From: Gaiellasilicea sp963765705
Lineage (GTDB): Bacteria; Actinomycetota; Thermoleophilia; Gaiellales; Gaiellaceae
Assembly: GCA_963765705.1 (NCBI GenBank)
Contig: CAVXXJ010000005.1
Coordinates: 1-64,000 of the forward strand
Reading direction: 5' to 3'
DNA length: 64,000 bases
Program-made: the position numbers and the translations under genes
Notes under the pieces: model-generated
Seen by the model: only the letters and a program-made list of their open reading frames with translations
Told to the model about the DNA's origin: nothing
Database searches by the model: none
Shown: in pieces, positions 1 through 10,003 of the stretch
Layout: every line of letters starts with the position of its first letter
Position numbering within the stretch: the stretch's first letter is position 1

Positions 1-3000
1 AGAGAATCGCGTCGGCGCCGAGGAGCGTGCGCGCCTCGGTGAGGAAGTCCGTGTCGATCGCGACGCGGTAGTCCGGGCCGAGCGCGAGCGTCTTCGGGCC
101 GAGCGACGTCTCGAGCGAGACGAAGACCCGCGACGGGCCCGGGAAGTCCTTGATCAGGTGGGCGAGGTCCTTGATCAGGCCGGCCCGCGCCTCGCGGGCG
201 TCGATCTTCAACCGGATCTCCGTCCGCTCCTGCACCGCCTCGAACGCCGAGAGCTCGAGCGCGATCAGCTTCGTCTCGCCTGCTGCTTGTGGTCGATCCG
301 GCCCTTGACGATCAGGATCCGGTCACGACGCACAGCTCCCGCGCCGCCGCGTAGGTCGAGTTGAAGACGACGACCTCGCCGCCGCCGGTGACGTCGTCGA
401 GCGCAGGAAGACCATCAGGTCGCCGCGCTTCGTCGTCAGCTGCTTGACCGCGGAGACGATCCCGCCCACCGTCACGACCTCGCCGTCGCGGCGGCGCTCG
501 AGCTCGGAGAGGACGCGTCGGTCTTGCGCCGCAGCTGCTCGCGGATGGCCGACAGCGGATGCTCGGAGACGTAGAGGCCGAGCGTCTCCTTCTCGAGCCT
601 CAGCAGCTCCGGCTTCTCGTACTCGCTCGCCGGGATCGCCGGATGGTGCTTCGGGCCCTGCTCCTCCTCCGCGCGTGTCGCCCAGATCGAAGATCGAGCC
701 CTGGCCCGCGAGCCGGTCGGCCGCTGCTTCTGGCCCCAGGCGAGCGCCTGCTCGAGGCACGCGAGCATCCCCATCCGGGAGGCGCCGGTCGAGTCAGCGC
801 GCCGCACTTGACGAGCGCCTCGAGCGACCGCTTGTTCACCACCTGCGGGTCGACGCGCTCGATGAAGTCCCAGATCGACTCGAAGCGGCTCCCCTCCTCG
901 CGCGCCGCGGATGATCGCGTTGCGCCGCCGACTCGCCGACGCTCTTGACCGCGTTGAGGCCGAAGCGGATCTTCCCCTCGACGACGGCGAAGTCGGTCTG
1001 CGACTCGTTGACGTCGGGCGGCAGCACCTCGATGCCGAGCTCGTGGCAGGCGTTGACGTAGAACGGCACGCGGTCCTTCGTGTTCATCACCGAGGAGATC
1101 AGCGCCGCCATGTACTCGCACGGATGGTTCGAGCGCAGCCAGGCGGTCCGGTAGGCGATCAGCGCGTAGCAGGCGGCGTGCGCCTTGTTGAACGAGTAGT
1201 CCTGCGACTTCTCGATGTCGTCCCAGAGCTGGCGCGCAACCGGGTCGGAGGTGTTGTTCGCGATGCAGCCGCTGATGAACTTGTCCTTCAGCGACGCCAT
1301 CAGCGAGTGGATCTTCTTGCCGATCGCCTTGCGCAGGTCGTCGGCCTCGGCCGGGCTGAAGCCGCCGATCTGCTTGGCGATCTCCATCGACTGCTCCTGG
1401 TAGATCGCGATCCCGTACGTGTTGCCCGTGATCGCCTTCAGCCGCGGGTCGATGTAGGTGACCGCCTCCTGCGCCCGCCTTGCGCTTGGCGTAGTTCGGG
1501 ATGTACTGCATCGGGCCCGGCCGGTAGAGCGCGACGAGCGCGATCAGGTCCTCGAACACGGTCGGCTTGACCTGGCGCAGCGCCTCGCGCATGCCGGACG
1601 ACTCGAACTGGAAGACGCCGGCCGCCTCGCCCTTCGCGAGCATCGCGTAGGTCTTCTTGTCGTCGATCGGGATCGTCGTGATGTCGATGCCGCCGATCAG
1701 CTCGACCGCCTTGTCGATCACGTCCAGGTTGCGCAGGCCGAGGAAGTCCATCTTCAGCAGGCCGAGCGCCTCGACGTCGTTCATCGAGAACTGGGTCACG
1801 ACCTCCTGGTCGGCGCCCTTCTGCTGCAGCGGGCACGACGTCGATCAGCGGCTGGGCGCCGATCACGACGCCGGCGGCGTGGATCGAGTCCTCGCGGGTC
1901 AGGCCCTCGAGCGGCTGCGCGAGGTCGATGATCTCCTTCGCGGCCGGCTCGGCGTCGAACGCCTTCCGCAGCTCGGAGCCGGGCTTGAGGCAGTCGTCGA
2001 GCGTCTGGCCCGGGCCTTCCGGGATCAGCTTCGCGATCTTGTCGACGACGCCGTAGGGGATCTCGAGCACGCGTCCGGCGTCGCGCACGGCGGCGCGGGC
2101 GGCCATCGTCGCGAAGGTGATGATCTGCGCGACGCGGTCGCGGCCGTACTTCTCGGGCACGTAGTTGATGACGCGCTCGCGGCCGTCGACCGCGAAGTCG
2201 ATGTCGATGTCGGGCATCTACTTGCGGCCCGGGTTGAGGAACCGCTCGAACAGCAGGTCGTAGCGGATCGGGTCGATGTCGGTGATCTCGAGCGAGTAGG
2301 CGACGAGCGAGCCGGCGGCCGAGCCGCGGCCGGGGCCGACGCCGATCCCGTTCACCTTCGCGAAGTGGATGAAGTCCCAGACGATCAGGAAGTAGTCGGC
2401 GAAGCCCATCTCCTTGATCGTCTTCAGCTCGAACTGGAGCCGCTCGTGCAGCTCCGGCGTCACCTTGTCGTAGCGGCGCTCGAGGCCGCGCTCGCACAGC
2501 TCGACGAGGTAGTCGAACGCGTCGCGGCCGTCGGGCGTCGGGAACTTCGGCAGGTAGGATCTTGCCGAGCTCGATCTCGACGTTGCAGCGCTCGGCGACC
2601 TCGAGCGTGCGCCGCATCGCGTCCTCGTGGCCGGGGAAGTCGAGCGCCATCTCCTCGGGCGTCTTGAAATAGAAGTCGTCGGTGTCGAACTTCCAGTGGT
2701 TCGGGTTCTTCAGCGAGTCGCCGGACTGGATGCAGAGGAGCGCCTCGTGCGCGCGGGCGTCGGCGGCGCTGAGGTAGTGGACGTCGCCGGTCGCGACGGG
2801 CGGCAGCTTCGCCTCGGCGGCGAGCTCGACGAGCTGCGGCAGGACGCGCTGCTGCACGTCGAGGTGCGCGTTCTGGAGCTCGACGTAGACGTTGTCGCGC
2901 CCGAAGACCTGCGCCAGCCGGTCGAGCTCGGTCGCGCGCGTCGGCGGGCCGGTTCTCCTCGAGCGCCTTGCAGACGCGGCCCGAGAGGCAGCCGGAGAGC

Positions 3001-3390
3001 GCGATCAGCCCCTTCGAGTAGGTCTGGAGCAGCTCCCAGTCGACGCGCGGCTTGTAGTAGTAGCCCTCGAGGTAGCCGAGCGAGGAGAGCTTGATCAGGT
3101 TGGCGTAGCCCTCGTTGTCTCGGCGAGCAGCGTCAGGTGCGCGTAGCCCTTCGCGTGCGGGCGTGCGGTCGTCGGCGACGTAGACCTCGCAGCCGACGAT
3201 CGGCTTGACCCCCTGCTTCGCTCGCCGCCTTGTAGAGCTGGACCGCGCCGGCGATCGAGCCGTGGTCGGTGAGCGCGACGGCGGGCATCTCGAGCTCGCG
3301 CCGCGCGGGCCGCAGCGCGGGGATCCGGCACGCCCCGTCGAGGATCGAGTACTCGCAGTGGACGTGGAGGTGGACGAAGTCGGCGGGCAC
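1..3390 (-). CDS. dnaE: DNA polymerase III alpha subunit (DnaE), 3' end outside window, multiply frameshifted
   Basis: Catalytic subunit of the replicative polymerase. The GTG at 3390 begins an N-terminal PHP domain (HLHVHCEYSILDG, then ALTDHGS). Later come GFADYFLIVWDF and GPGRGSAAGS near 2330-2420, the catalytic-aspartate motif MPDIDIDF just below 2217, KMDFLGLRNL near 1740, and FNKAHAACYALIAY near 1170. Towards the window edge lie the helix-hairpin-helix and OB-fold regions (VVTVGGIVSAVKQLTTKRG near 430-480). The reading frame changes about ten times, for example near 3215, 3165, 3120, 2945, 2565, 1830, 1475 and 915, and an in-frame TAG sits at 2218-2220 where Ser normally precedes MPDIDIDF. 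Protein conservation continues across every break, so these are probably sequencing errors. The C-terminus lies beyond position 1. Confidence 0.93.
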
Positions 3391-3465
3391 GGAGGGGCCA
3401 TTGTACGGCGGCCCCCGGAAGTCGCCCTTCACCGTCCTGGCCAGGGTTTTCGTCGCCGCCGGCGC

Positions 3466-3494
3466 TTGTCCGGGGGGTCCAGACGGCATAAAGT
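3466..3494 (+). promoter_or_regulatory. predicted promoter, leaderless type, for the small membrane protein / cox block
   Basis: TTGTCC at 3466-3471, a 17-base spacer, then TAAAGT at 3489-3494. The GTG start of the next gene is at 3503, only 8 bases past the -10 element, so transcription would begin at or next to the start codon. No Shine-Dalgarno sequence is visible there. Leaderless mRNAs are common in actinobacteria. The call rests on motif fit only. Confidence 0.5.
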
Positions 3495-3502
3495 GGCCAG
3501 CA

Positions 3503-3776
3503 GTGAGAGGTGCCGCCACGCTGCTCGCCTCGTCTGCCCAGTGGCAGGTGGGGCTCGTGCTCGGCATCGTCGTGGTCCTGGTCGCCGCAACGATCGTGAT
3601 CGCAATCGTGCTGCTAGCGCTCCGGATCGCGAAGCAGGCGAAGACGGCCGTAGGCGCGGTCGAGGTGGTGCGCCGGCAGACCGACTGAGCTCGGCGGCAT
3701 CGGCCGGATCAACGACTCTGGGGTGCGGATCCTGCACGCAGCCCGCGCCCTGCGGAAGGTGGCGGTCGGGAAGTGA
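3503..3776 (+). CDS. small single-pass membrane protein A (uncharacterised)
   Basis: First of five small genes upstream of coxM. From the GTG at 3503 it reads a short N-terminus, then a strong transmembrane helix (about residues 15-40, GLVLGIVVVLVAATIVIAIV), then a basic/amphipathic tail. The frame changes near 3690, where TGA interrupts; one base later the tail continues as GGIGRINDSGVRILHAARAL and ends at TGA 3774-3776. About 90 residues in total. The stop overlaps the GTG of the next gene, which indicates translational coupling. I do not recognise the family. Topology suggests a membrane anchor or a subunit of a small complex. Confidence 0.55.
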
Positions 3777-4056
3777 TCGTCGCGGTGACCTCCAACGAGT
3801 ACTGGGCGATCGCGCTCGGCCTCGGGCCGTCGCGGCCGTGATCGTCGCGGCCCTGCTGCTGGTGCTGGTGCTGACCGTGGGGAGCATCGAGAAGTCGGTC
3901 GACGGCCTGCTGGAGATCGCGGGCAAGGTCGCCGCGAACACGGCGAACATCCCGCAGCTCGAGGCGACGGCGCCCGTCCTGGCCCTGATCGTGGACGAAG
4001 CGATCGTCCAGGACGGCTACATGAACGCGCTCACCGACGGGTTCGGAGCGGCATGA
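3773..4056 (+). CDS. small single-pass membrane protein B (uncharacterised)
   Basis: GTG at 3773 overlaps the stop of the preceding gene. The product begins VIVAVTSNEYWAIALGLG, followed by one transmembrane helix (AVIVAALLLVLVLTVG) and a soluble C-terminal stretch of about 60 residues with a coiled-coil-like pattern (IEKSVDGLLEIAGKVAANT). One missing base near 3827 breaks the frame inside the helix. The stop at 4054-4056 overlaps the next ATG. No recognisable domain. The layout (N-out, one helix, helical cytoplasmic tail) matches its four neighbours, which suggests hetero-oligomer partners. Confidence 0.6.
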
Positions 4057-4332
4057 GCGACAACGAGCTCCTCGCGCTGCTGACAGTCGTGCTGGTCGCC
4101 GTCGTCGTGCTCGTGCTCGCGGTCGCTCTCATCCTCGTCCGCAGGAGCCTCGCCCGCGACCTCCGCAGGGCTCGCAGCGCTGGCAGGCGCGCTGGACGGC
4201 GTCGAGTCGGGCCACCTGCGTCCGCTCGAGGGCGCGGTGACCGCGATCAACAGCCAGTTCGACATCATTCTCGGCGCGCTGCCGGGAATCGCGAGCAAGG
4301 CGGCGATCGTCGCCGAGCGGAGGCCGCGATGA
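4053..4332 (+). CDS. small single-pass membrane protein C (uncharacterised)
   Basis: ATG at 4053 (MSDNELLALL) leads straight into a transmembrane helix, then RRSLARDLRR. After a one-base frame change near 4170 the tail reads ALAGALDGVESGHLRPLEGA and then INSQFDIILGALPGIASKAA, ending at TGA 4330-4332. About 92 residues. The ATGA overlap with the following gene shows coupled translation. No known family recognised. The tail contains regularly spaced hydrophobic residues suited to helix packing. Confidence 0.6.
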
Positions 4333-4589
4333 CCCTCTGGTGGATCGGCAACGTCGTCCTGCTCGTCGTCGTCCTGCCGGTCGTCGTCTACCTGCTCCGC
4401 GGCGTGCTGGGCGCAGCGAGGAGCATCCGCCCGAGCGTTCGGCAGATCGCGGCTGTGGCTGCCGCGGGATCGAAGGATCTCGACGCCACCGCACTGCTGC
4501 TGACGACGCAGGAGCACGTCGCCAACACCGTCGCCGGCGTCGCAAACTACGGCGGCTCCCTCGACGTAATACTCGACGACCACTCGTAG
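4329..4589 (+). CDS. small single-pass membrane protein D (uncharacterised)
   Basis: Intact 86-residue gene. It starts MTLWWIGNVVLLVVVLPVVV, a membrane helix within the first 25 residues, then RGVLGAARSIRPSVRQIAAV and a soluble tail with HVANTVAGVANYGGSLDVIL. Its ATG overlaps the previous stop, and the next gene begins 8 bases after its stop behind a GGAGG site. It is the only one of the first four genes without a sequence break, so it shows the true size and layout of this set. Function unknown. Confidence 0.65.
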   Translation: MTLWWIGNVVLLVVVLPVVVYLLRGVLGAARSIRPSVRQIAAVAAAGSKDLDATALLLTTQEHVANTVAGVANYGGSLDVILDDHS

Positions 4590-4596
4590 GGAGGAG

Positions 4597-5220
4597 GTGA
4601 CGGTGCTCGCATACACGGCAGTCAGCGCGGTCACGATCCTCGCGGTCCTGCTGCTCGTCCTCGTCCTCGTCGTCTACCTCGTCTCCGTGATCCTGGAGCT
4701 GCAACGGATCACCAACGGCCTCGACGAGGTGATCGCCCACGTCGGCGAGATCGTCCAGAAGAGCGCGCCCGTCAACGACGTCGTCACGAACATCAACGAG
4801 CAGCTCGACGCGGGCGTCGACCTGCTCGAGGGGCTGCTCGTGAAGAAGGCAGGTCTGACGGACGCGGTCGGCCTCGTCGAGGGCCTGTACGCCGGCGCAT
4901 CCGCAGCCGGGTTCCGGAGCTTCCCGGAGAGCACGACGATCACGGCGCCGCGCATCGGCGAGGTCTACACGCGAGGCACGCTGACGCTCGCCCGGCTGGG
5001 CCGGGAGGCGCCGATCGCAGCCGGGAACCCGGCGGGCCCCGCGCTTCGGGACGTCGAGCGAGGAAGCCTCGCAGCACGAGAGCTGTACCCCGACGGCCGC
5101 CAGGCGAGACCCGAGTCACTACCCCGCTCCCCGGTCATCGGCACCGACGCGCCCGTGCAATACGAGCAGCGGGAAGACATCGGCGCACCGCGCAAGCGGC
5201 TGCCGGACCGCACGGCCTAA
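4597..5220 (+). CDS. membrane-anchored protein E, last of the five-gene set (uncharacterised)
   Basis: GTG start at 4597 follows GGGAGGAGG. An N-terminal membrane helix (about residues 10-32) is followed by a helical region with HVGEIVQKSAPVNDVVTNIN and LDAGVDLLEGLLVKKAG, then about 100 residues of polar, Arg/Pro-rich, probably disordered C-terminus; 207 residues in all. It is the largest of the set and ends 16 bases before coxM, separated by an AGAGGAG ribosome binding site, so it is very likely in the same transcript as the CO dehydrogenase genes. No family recognised. Confidence 0.65.
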   Translation: MTVLAYTAVSAVTILAVLLLVLVLVVYLVSVILELQRITNGLDEVIAHVGEIVQKSAPVNDVVTNINEQLDAGVDLLEGLLVKKAGLTDAVGLVEGLYAGASAAGFRSFPESTTITAPRIGEVYTRGTLTLARLGREAPIAAGNPAGPALRDVERGSLAARELYPDGRQARPESLPRSPVIGTDAPVQYEQREDIGAPRKRLPDRTA

Positions 5221-5236
5221 GGACGAGAGGAGCCCA

Positions 5237-6113
5237 GTGCAGACGCCCGCCGCATTCGAGTACGAGCGCGCGACCAGCGTGGAAGGTGCGATCGCGTCGC
5301 TGCAGAGGCTCGGTCCGGAGGCGCGCGTGATCGCGGGCGGCCACAGCCTGCTGCCGATGATGAAGCTCCGGCTGGCGAACCCCGAGCACCTGATCGACAT
5401 CAACGACCTGAAGGAGCTCTCCTTCATCCGCGAGCAGGACGGCGAGATCCGGATCGGAGCGCTGACCCGTCACGTGGAGCTGCTCGAAGTCCGAGCTGCT
5501 CGCCGAGCACCTGCCGCTCTTTCGCGACGCCGAGAACGTGATCGCCGACCCGGTCGTGCGCAACCGCGGCACGATCGGCGGCTCGCTCTGCCAGGCGGAC
5601 GCCGCCGAGGACCTCTCGGCGGTCTGCTCGGCCGTGAAGGCGAAGGTCGTGATCCGCGGCGCCGAGGGCGAGCGGGTGGTCGGGATGGAGGACTTCCATG
5701 TCGGGCCGTACGTGACCGCGGTCGGCGACGGCGAGCTGCTCACCGAAGTGCGGATCCCGCTGCGACCGGGTGCCGGCAGCGCGCACGAGAAGGTCGAGCG
5801 CCGCGCCGGCGACTGGGCGATCGCCGCCGCGTCAGCCGCGGTCTGGCTCGAGGGCGGCACGATCGCCGACGCGGGCATCGCGCTCAGCGCGGTCGGGCTG
5901 ACGACGATCCACCTCACCCGGGCCGAGGAGCTGCTGCGGGGCAAGGCACCGTCGGAGGAGTTGTTCACGCAGGCGAGCGAGATCGCCTCGGAGGACTGCT
6001 CGCCGAGCCAGGACGGCCGCGGGCCGGTCGACTACAAGCGCCATCTCGCGGGCGTGCTCACGACACGCGCCCTGCTGCGCGCGGCGGCACGCGCCCAAGG
6101 TCAGGAGGCCTGA
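5237..6113 (+). CDS. coxM: aerobic CO dehydrogenase medium (FAD) subunit CoxM
   Basis: Flavoprotein subunit that passes electrons from CoxS to FAD and on to the quinone pool. GTG at 5237 with AGAGGAG upstream. The FAD-binding motifs of the family are present: AGGHSLLPMMKLRLA near residue 33 and NRGTIGGSL near residue 105, followed by the CO-dehydrogenase flavoprotein C-terminal domain. An extra A near 5489 (GAAG where GAG is expected) breaks the frame inside HVELLESELLAEH; the rest is continuous to TGA at 6113. About 292 residues, usual for the family. The next gene starts 2 bases later. Confidence 0.9.
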
Positions 6114-6115
6114 GG

Positions 6116-6595
6116 ATGCACGTCTCGATATCCGTGAACGGCAAAGAGGTCTCCCACGAGATCGAGCCTCGCCTGCTGCTCGTCCACTTCATCCGCGAGA
6201 CCGCCGGCCTGACCGGCACGCACTGGGGCTGCGACACCTCCAACTGCGGCGCCTGCGTCGTGCTGATGGACGGCGAGCCGGTGAAGTCGTGCACGATCCT
6301 GGCGGCGATGTGCGAGGGCCACGAGATTCGCACCGTCGAGTCGCTCGAGGTGGACGGCCGCCTGGATCCGGTCCAGATGGGCTTCCACGAGACGCATGCG
6401 CTCCAGTGCGGCTTCTGCACGCCGGGGATGCTGATGACGGCGCGCGCTCTACTGGACGAGAACCCGGATCCGAGCGAGCAGGAGATCCGCGTCGCGATCT
6501 CGGGCGCCATCTGCCGCTGCACCGGCTACAAGAACATCGTCAGCGCCGTGCGCTGGGCCGCTGAGCACGAAGCAACCGCGAAACAGGGGGCCTGA
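6116..6595 (+). CDS. coxS: aerobic CO dehydrogenase small iron-sulfur subunit CoxS
   Basis: Carries the two [2Fe-2S] clusters that link the molybdenum site of CoxL to FAD in CoxM. Intact, 159 residues. The plant-ferredoxin-type cluster ligands are in GCDTSNCGACVV and the following KSC, and the second cluster ligands are in QCGFCTPGM and CRCTGY. The ATG at 6116 follows the coxM stop directly (TGAGGATG). The order coxM-coxS-coxL is that of classical form I and form II CODH operons. Confidence 0.96.
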   Translation: MHVSISVNGKEVSHEIEPRLLLVHFIRETAGLTGTHWGCDTSNCGACVVLMDGEPVKSCTILAAMCEGHEIRTVESLEVDGRLDPVQMGFHETHALQCGFCTPGMLMTARALLDENPDPSEQEIRVAISGAICRCTGYKNIVSAVRWAAEHEATAKQGA

Positions 6596-6597
6596 GC

Positions 6598-8984
6598 ATG
6601 GCACGTCGTCGAGAATCTTCCGAGCGCAGCCACCGAACGCCCGATCGGCTTCGGCCGGCTGAAGCGCAAGGAGGACGCGCGCTTCATCCGCGGCCAGGGC
6701 ACCTACCTCGACGACGTCCGGCTGCCCGGGATGGTGCACGGGGCGATGCTCCGCAGCCCGTACGCGCACGCGCGCATCGTCTCGATCGACACGTCCGGGG
6801 CGCTTGCGCACCCCAACGTGGCGGCCGTGATCACGGCGAAGGATCTCGAGACGCTGGGCCTTGCCTGGATGCCGACGATCTCCTACGACACGCAGGCCGT
6901 CCTCGCGGGAGACAAGGTTCGCTTCCAGGGCCAGGAGGTCGCGTTCGTGATCGCGACCGACGAGTACTCGGCGAACGACGCGCTGCAGCTGATCGACGTC
7001 GAGTACGAGCCGCTGCCGGCGGTCGTGAACGCCCGCAAGGCGCTCGATCCTGACGCGCCGCTGATCCGCGACGACAAGGCCGGGCAGCGCGACAACCTCG
7101 CGAGCCCGACGTGGGAGGCCGGCGACGAGGAGGCGACGAACCGCGCGTTCGCCGAGGCCGACACGATCGTAGCGCGCGACATCATCTATCCCCGCTGCCA
7201 CCCGGCCCCGCTCGAGACGTGCGGGATGGTCGCCGACTTCAACCCGGAGACGGGCCAGCTCGACATCTACAACGGCAACCAGGCGCCGCACGCCCACCGG
7301 ACCGTCTACGCGCACGTCGCCGGGCTCGCCGAGCACATGATCCGGATCAAGTGCCAGGACATCGGCGGCGGCTTCGGCAACAAGGTCCCCGTCTATCCCG
7401 GCTACGTGTGCGCGATCGCCGGCTCGATCGTGGCCGGCGTCCCGGTCAAGTGGATCGAGAACCGGACCGAGAACCTCGTCTCGACCGGCTTCGCCCGCGA
7501 CTACATCATGCGCAGCGAGATCTGCGCCAAGGACGGCAAGATCACCGGCCTGCGCGTCGACGTGCTCGCCGACCACGGCGCCTTCGACAGCACCGCGCAG
7601 CCGACGAAGTTCCCGGCCGGGTTCTTCCACATCGTCTGCGGCTCGTACGACCTCGAGGCCTCCCACGTCAAGGTGAAGGCCGTCTACACGAACAAGGCGC
7701 CGGGCGGCGTCGCGTACCGTTGCTCGTTCCGGATCACCGAGGCCGTCTACCTCGTGGAGCGCATGGTCGACGCGCTCGCGATGGAGATGAAGGTCGACCC
7801 GATCGAGCTGCGGATGAGCAGCTTCATCGGCGCCGACCAGTTCCCGTACGAGACGACGACCGGCTGGACCTACGACTCGGGCAACTACGCCGAGACGATG
7901 CACGTCGCGATGGACATCGCGGGCTACGACGCCCTCCGCCCCGAGCAGGCGGAGAAGCGCGCGCGCGGCGAGCTGATGGGAATCGGCGTCGCCTTCTTCA
8001 CCGAAGGCGTCGGCGCCGGGCCGCGCAAGCACATGGACATCCTCGGCCTGGCGATGAACGACGGCGCCGACCTGCGGGTGCACCCGTCCGGCAAGGCCGT
8101 CGTCAGCATCAGCTGCCAGCCGCAGGGCCAGGGCCACGAGACGACGTTCGCGCAGATCGTCGCCGAGGAGCTCGGCATCCCGCCGGAGGACGTCGAGGTC
8201 CGCGACGGCGACACCGACCGCTCCCCCTACGGGCTCGGCACCTACGGCAGCCGCTCGACGCCGGTCTCCGGCGGCGGCGGTCGCGGTCGTCTCCCGCAAG
8301 GTGCGCGACAAGGCCCGGCTGATCGCGGCGACGATGCTCGAGACCCGGCCCGAGGACCTCGCGTGGGAGAAGGGCCGCTGGTACGTCAAGGGCGATCCCG
8401 AGAAGGGCTCGCTGATCGAGGAGATCGCAGCCCGCGCGTACAGCGGCGAGGCGATGCCGGAGGGAATGGAGGGCGGTCTCGACGCGCAGGTGATCTACGA
8501 CCCGCCGAACCTCACCTACCCCTACGGCGCCTACATCGCGGTCGTCGACATCGACCCGGATACCGGCCACGTCACCGTCAGGCGCTTCATCGCGGTCGAC
8601 GACTGCGGCGTGCGCATCAACCCGATGGTCGTCGACGGCCAGATCCACGGCGGGCTCGCCGAGGGCGTCGGGATCGCGCTGATGGAGCTGATCTCGTTCG
8701 ACGAGGAGGGCAACTGCCTCAACTCGTCGTTCATGGACTACCTGATCCCGACCGCGCTCGAGTGCCCTGACTTCGAGCTCGGCGAGACCGTCACGCCGTG
8801 CCCGCACCATCCGCTCGGAGCGAAGGGCGTCGGCGAGTCGCCCAACGTCGGCTCGCCGCCGGCGATCGTGAACGCAGTCATCGACGCGCTGCACGCCTCG
8901 CACGGCGTCGAGCACCTCGACATGCCCTGCACGCCCGCCCGGGTCTGGGCGGCCATGCAAGGGCGTCCCGAGCCACCGCAATGA
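6598..8984 (+). CDS. coxL: form I aerobic CO dehydrogenase large (Mo-Cu) subunit CoxL
   Basis: Catalytic subunit that oxidises CO to CO2 at a Mo-Cu cofactor. The active-site loop AYRCSFR (7712-7732) is the form I signature and contains the copper-binding Cys. Also visible are IGGGFGNK, CQPQGQGHETTF and GAKGVGESPN with the catalytic Glu. About 795 residues. The ATG at 6598 is out of frame with the body; one extra base within the first codons restores VVENLPSAATERPIGFGRL. A second extra G near 8278 breaks SGGAVAVVSRKV. Both look like sequence errors. The stop overlaps the ATG of the next gene. Confidence 0.95.
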
Positions 8985-10003
8985 TGAGCGCCGCCGTGTC
9001 GCGGCGGGCGCAGGAGCTCGCCGCCCAGGGCACGGTGTTCGTGACCGCGACGGTCGTCCGGGCGCAGCGTCCGACGAGCGTCAACGCGGGTGACGTGGCG
9101 CTCGTGCTCGCAGACGGCACAATCGAAGGGTTCATCGGCGGCATGTGCGCGCAGCAGAGCGTGCGCGTGTACGCGCTGAAGGCGATCCAGAGCGAGGAGG
9201 CGTTGCTGTTGCGAATCGTTCCCGACGGGCCGATCGGCGACGGACCCGAGCACGGCCAGGAGGTCCCGATCGAGGAGGGCGCCGTCACGGCGCGGAACAC
9301 CTGTCTGTCCGGCGGGACGATCGAGATCTTCCTCGAGCCGGTCCTCCCCGCTCCGCGCGTCCTGGTCGTCGGCGACACGCCGATCGCAGGGGCGATCCTC
9401 TCGCTCGGCGCAGCGCTCGGGCTCGATCCGGTCGCGGTGGAGGGAGGCGGCCCCCGAGCCGTCCGCCGCCGATCTCGCGCTCGTCGTCGCGGCGCACGGA
9501 CGGGACGAGCTGCACACGCTGCGCCTCGGGCTGGAGGCGGGCGTGCCCTACATCGGCCTCGTGGCCAGCCCCAAGCGCGGCGCCGGCGTGCTCGCCGAGC
9601 TGCGCGCCGACGGGGTTGCCAAGGAGCACCTCGACGCTGATCGACGTCCCCGCCGGCCTCGACATCGGCGCCCAGTCCCCCGGCGAGATCGCGCTGTCGA
9701 TCCTCGCGAGCATCGTCGCCGTGCGCCGTGGGAAACAGGCTTCCGCACCGGCAGCGGCCGCGAGCGCCCCGAGCTCCACCGCCGCGACGCCCGGACCCGA
9801 CGCTCGCCATCGATCCGATCTGCGGGATGACGGTCGCAGCCATTCCGGGCACGCCGTCGGTGCAGTTCGAGGGCGAGACGATCTACTTCTGCTGTGAAGG
9901 GTGCCTCGCCAAGTTCGAGGCGCAGCACAAGCACGCCGTCGCGGCGAGTGAGTCGAGCCCGCGCGAAGTCACGGGCGAAGCGCCGGGCGAGATCCGCCGG
10001 CTC
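8981..10003 (+). CDS. XdhC/CoxF-like maturation protein with C-terminal YHS domain
   Basis: Probable cofactor-maturation factor for CO dehydrogenase. ATG 8981 overlaps the coxL stop. The N-terminal XdhC/CoxI-type half (FIGGMCAQQSVRVYALKA, CLSGGTIEIFLEP) is followed by a Rossmann-type half (RVLVVGDTPIAGAILSLGAA, YIGLVASPKRG, DVPAGLDIGAQSPGEIALSI). After a short Ala-rich linker comes a YHS metal-binding domain (DPICGMTV, then YFCCEGCLAKFE, near 9810-9925). Frame changes occur near 9460, 9640 and 9790; removing one G at the last joins the linker to the YHS domain as one protein. No stop separates it from coxD, so the end given here is arbitrary. Confidence 0.75.
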
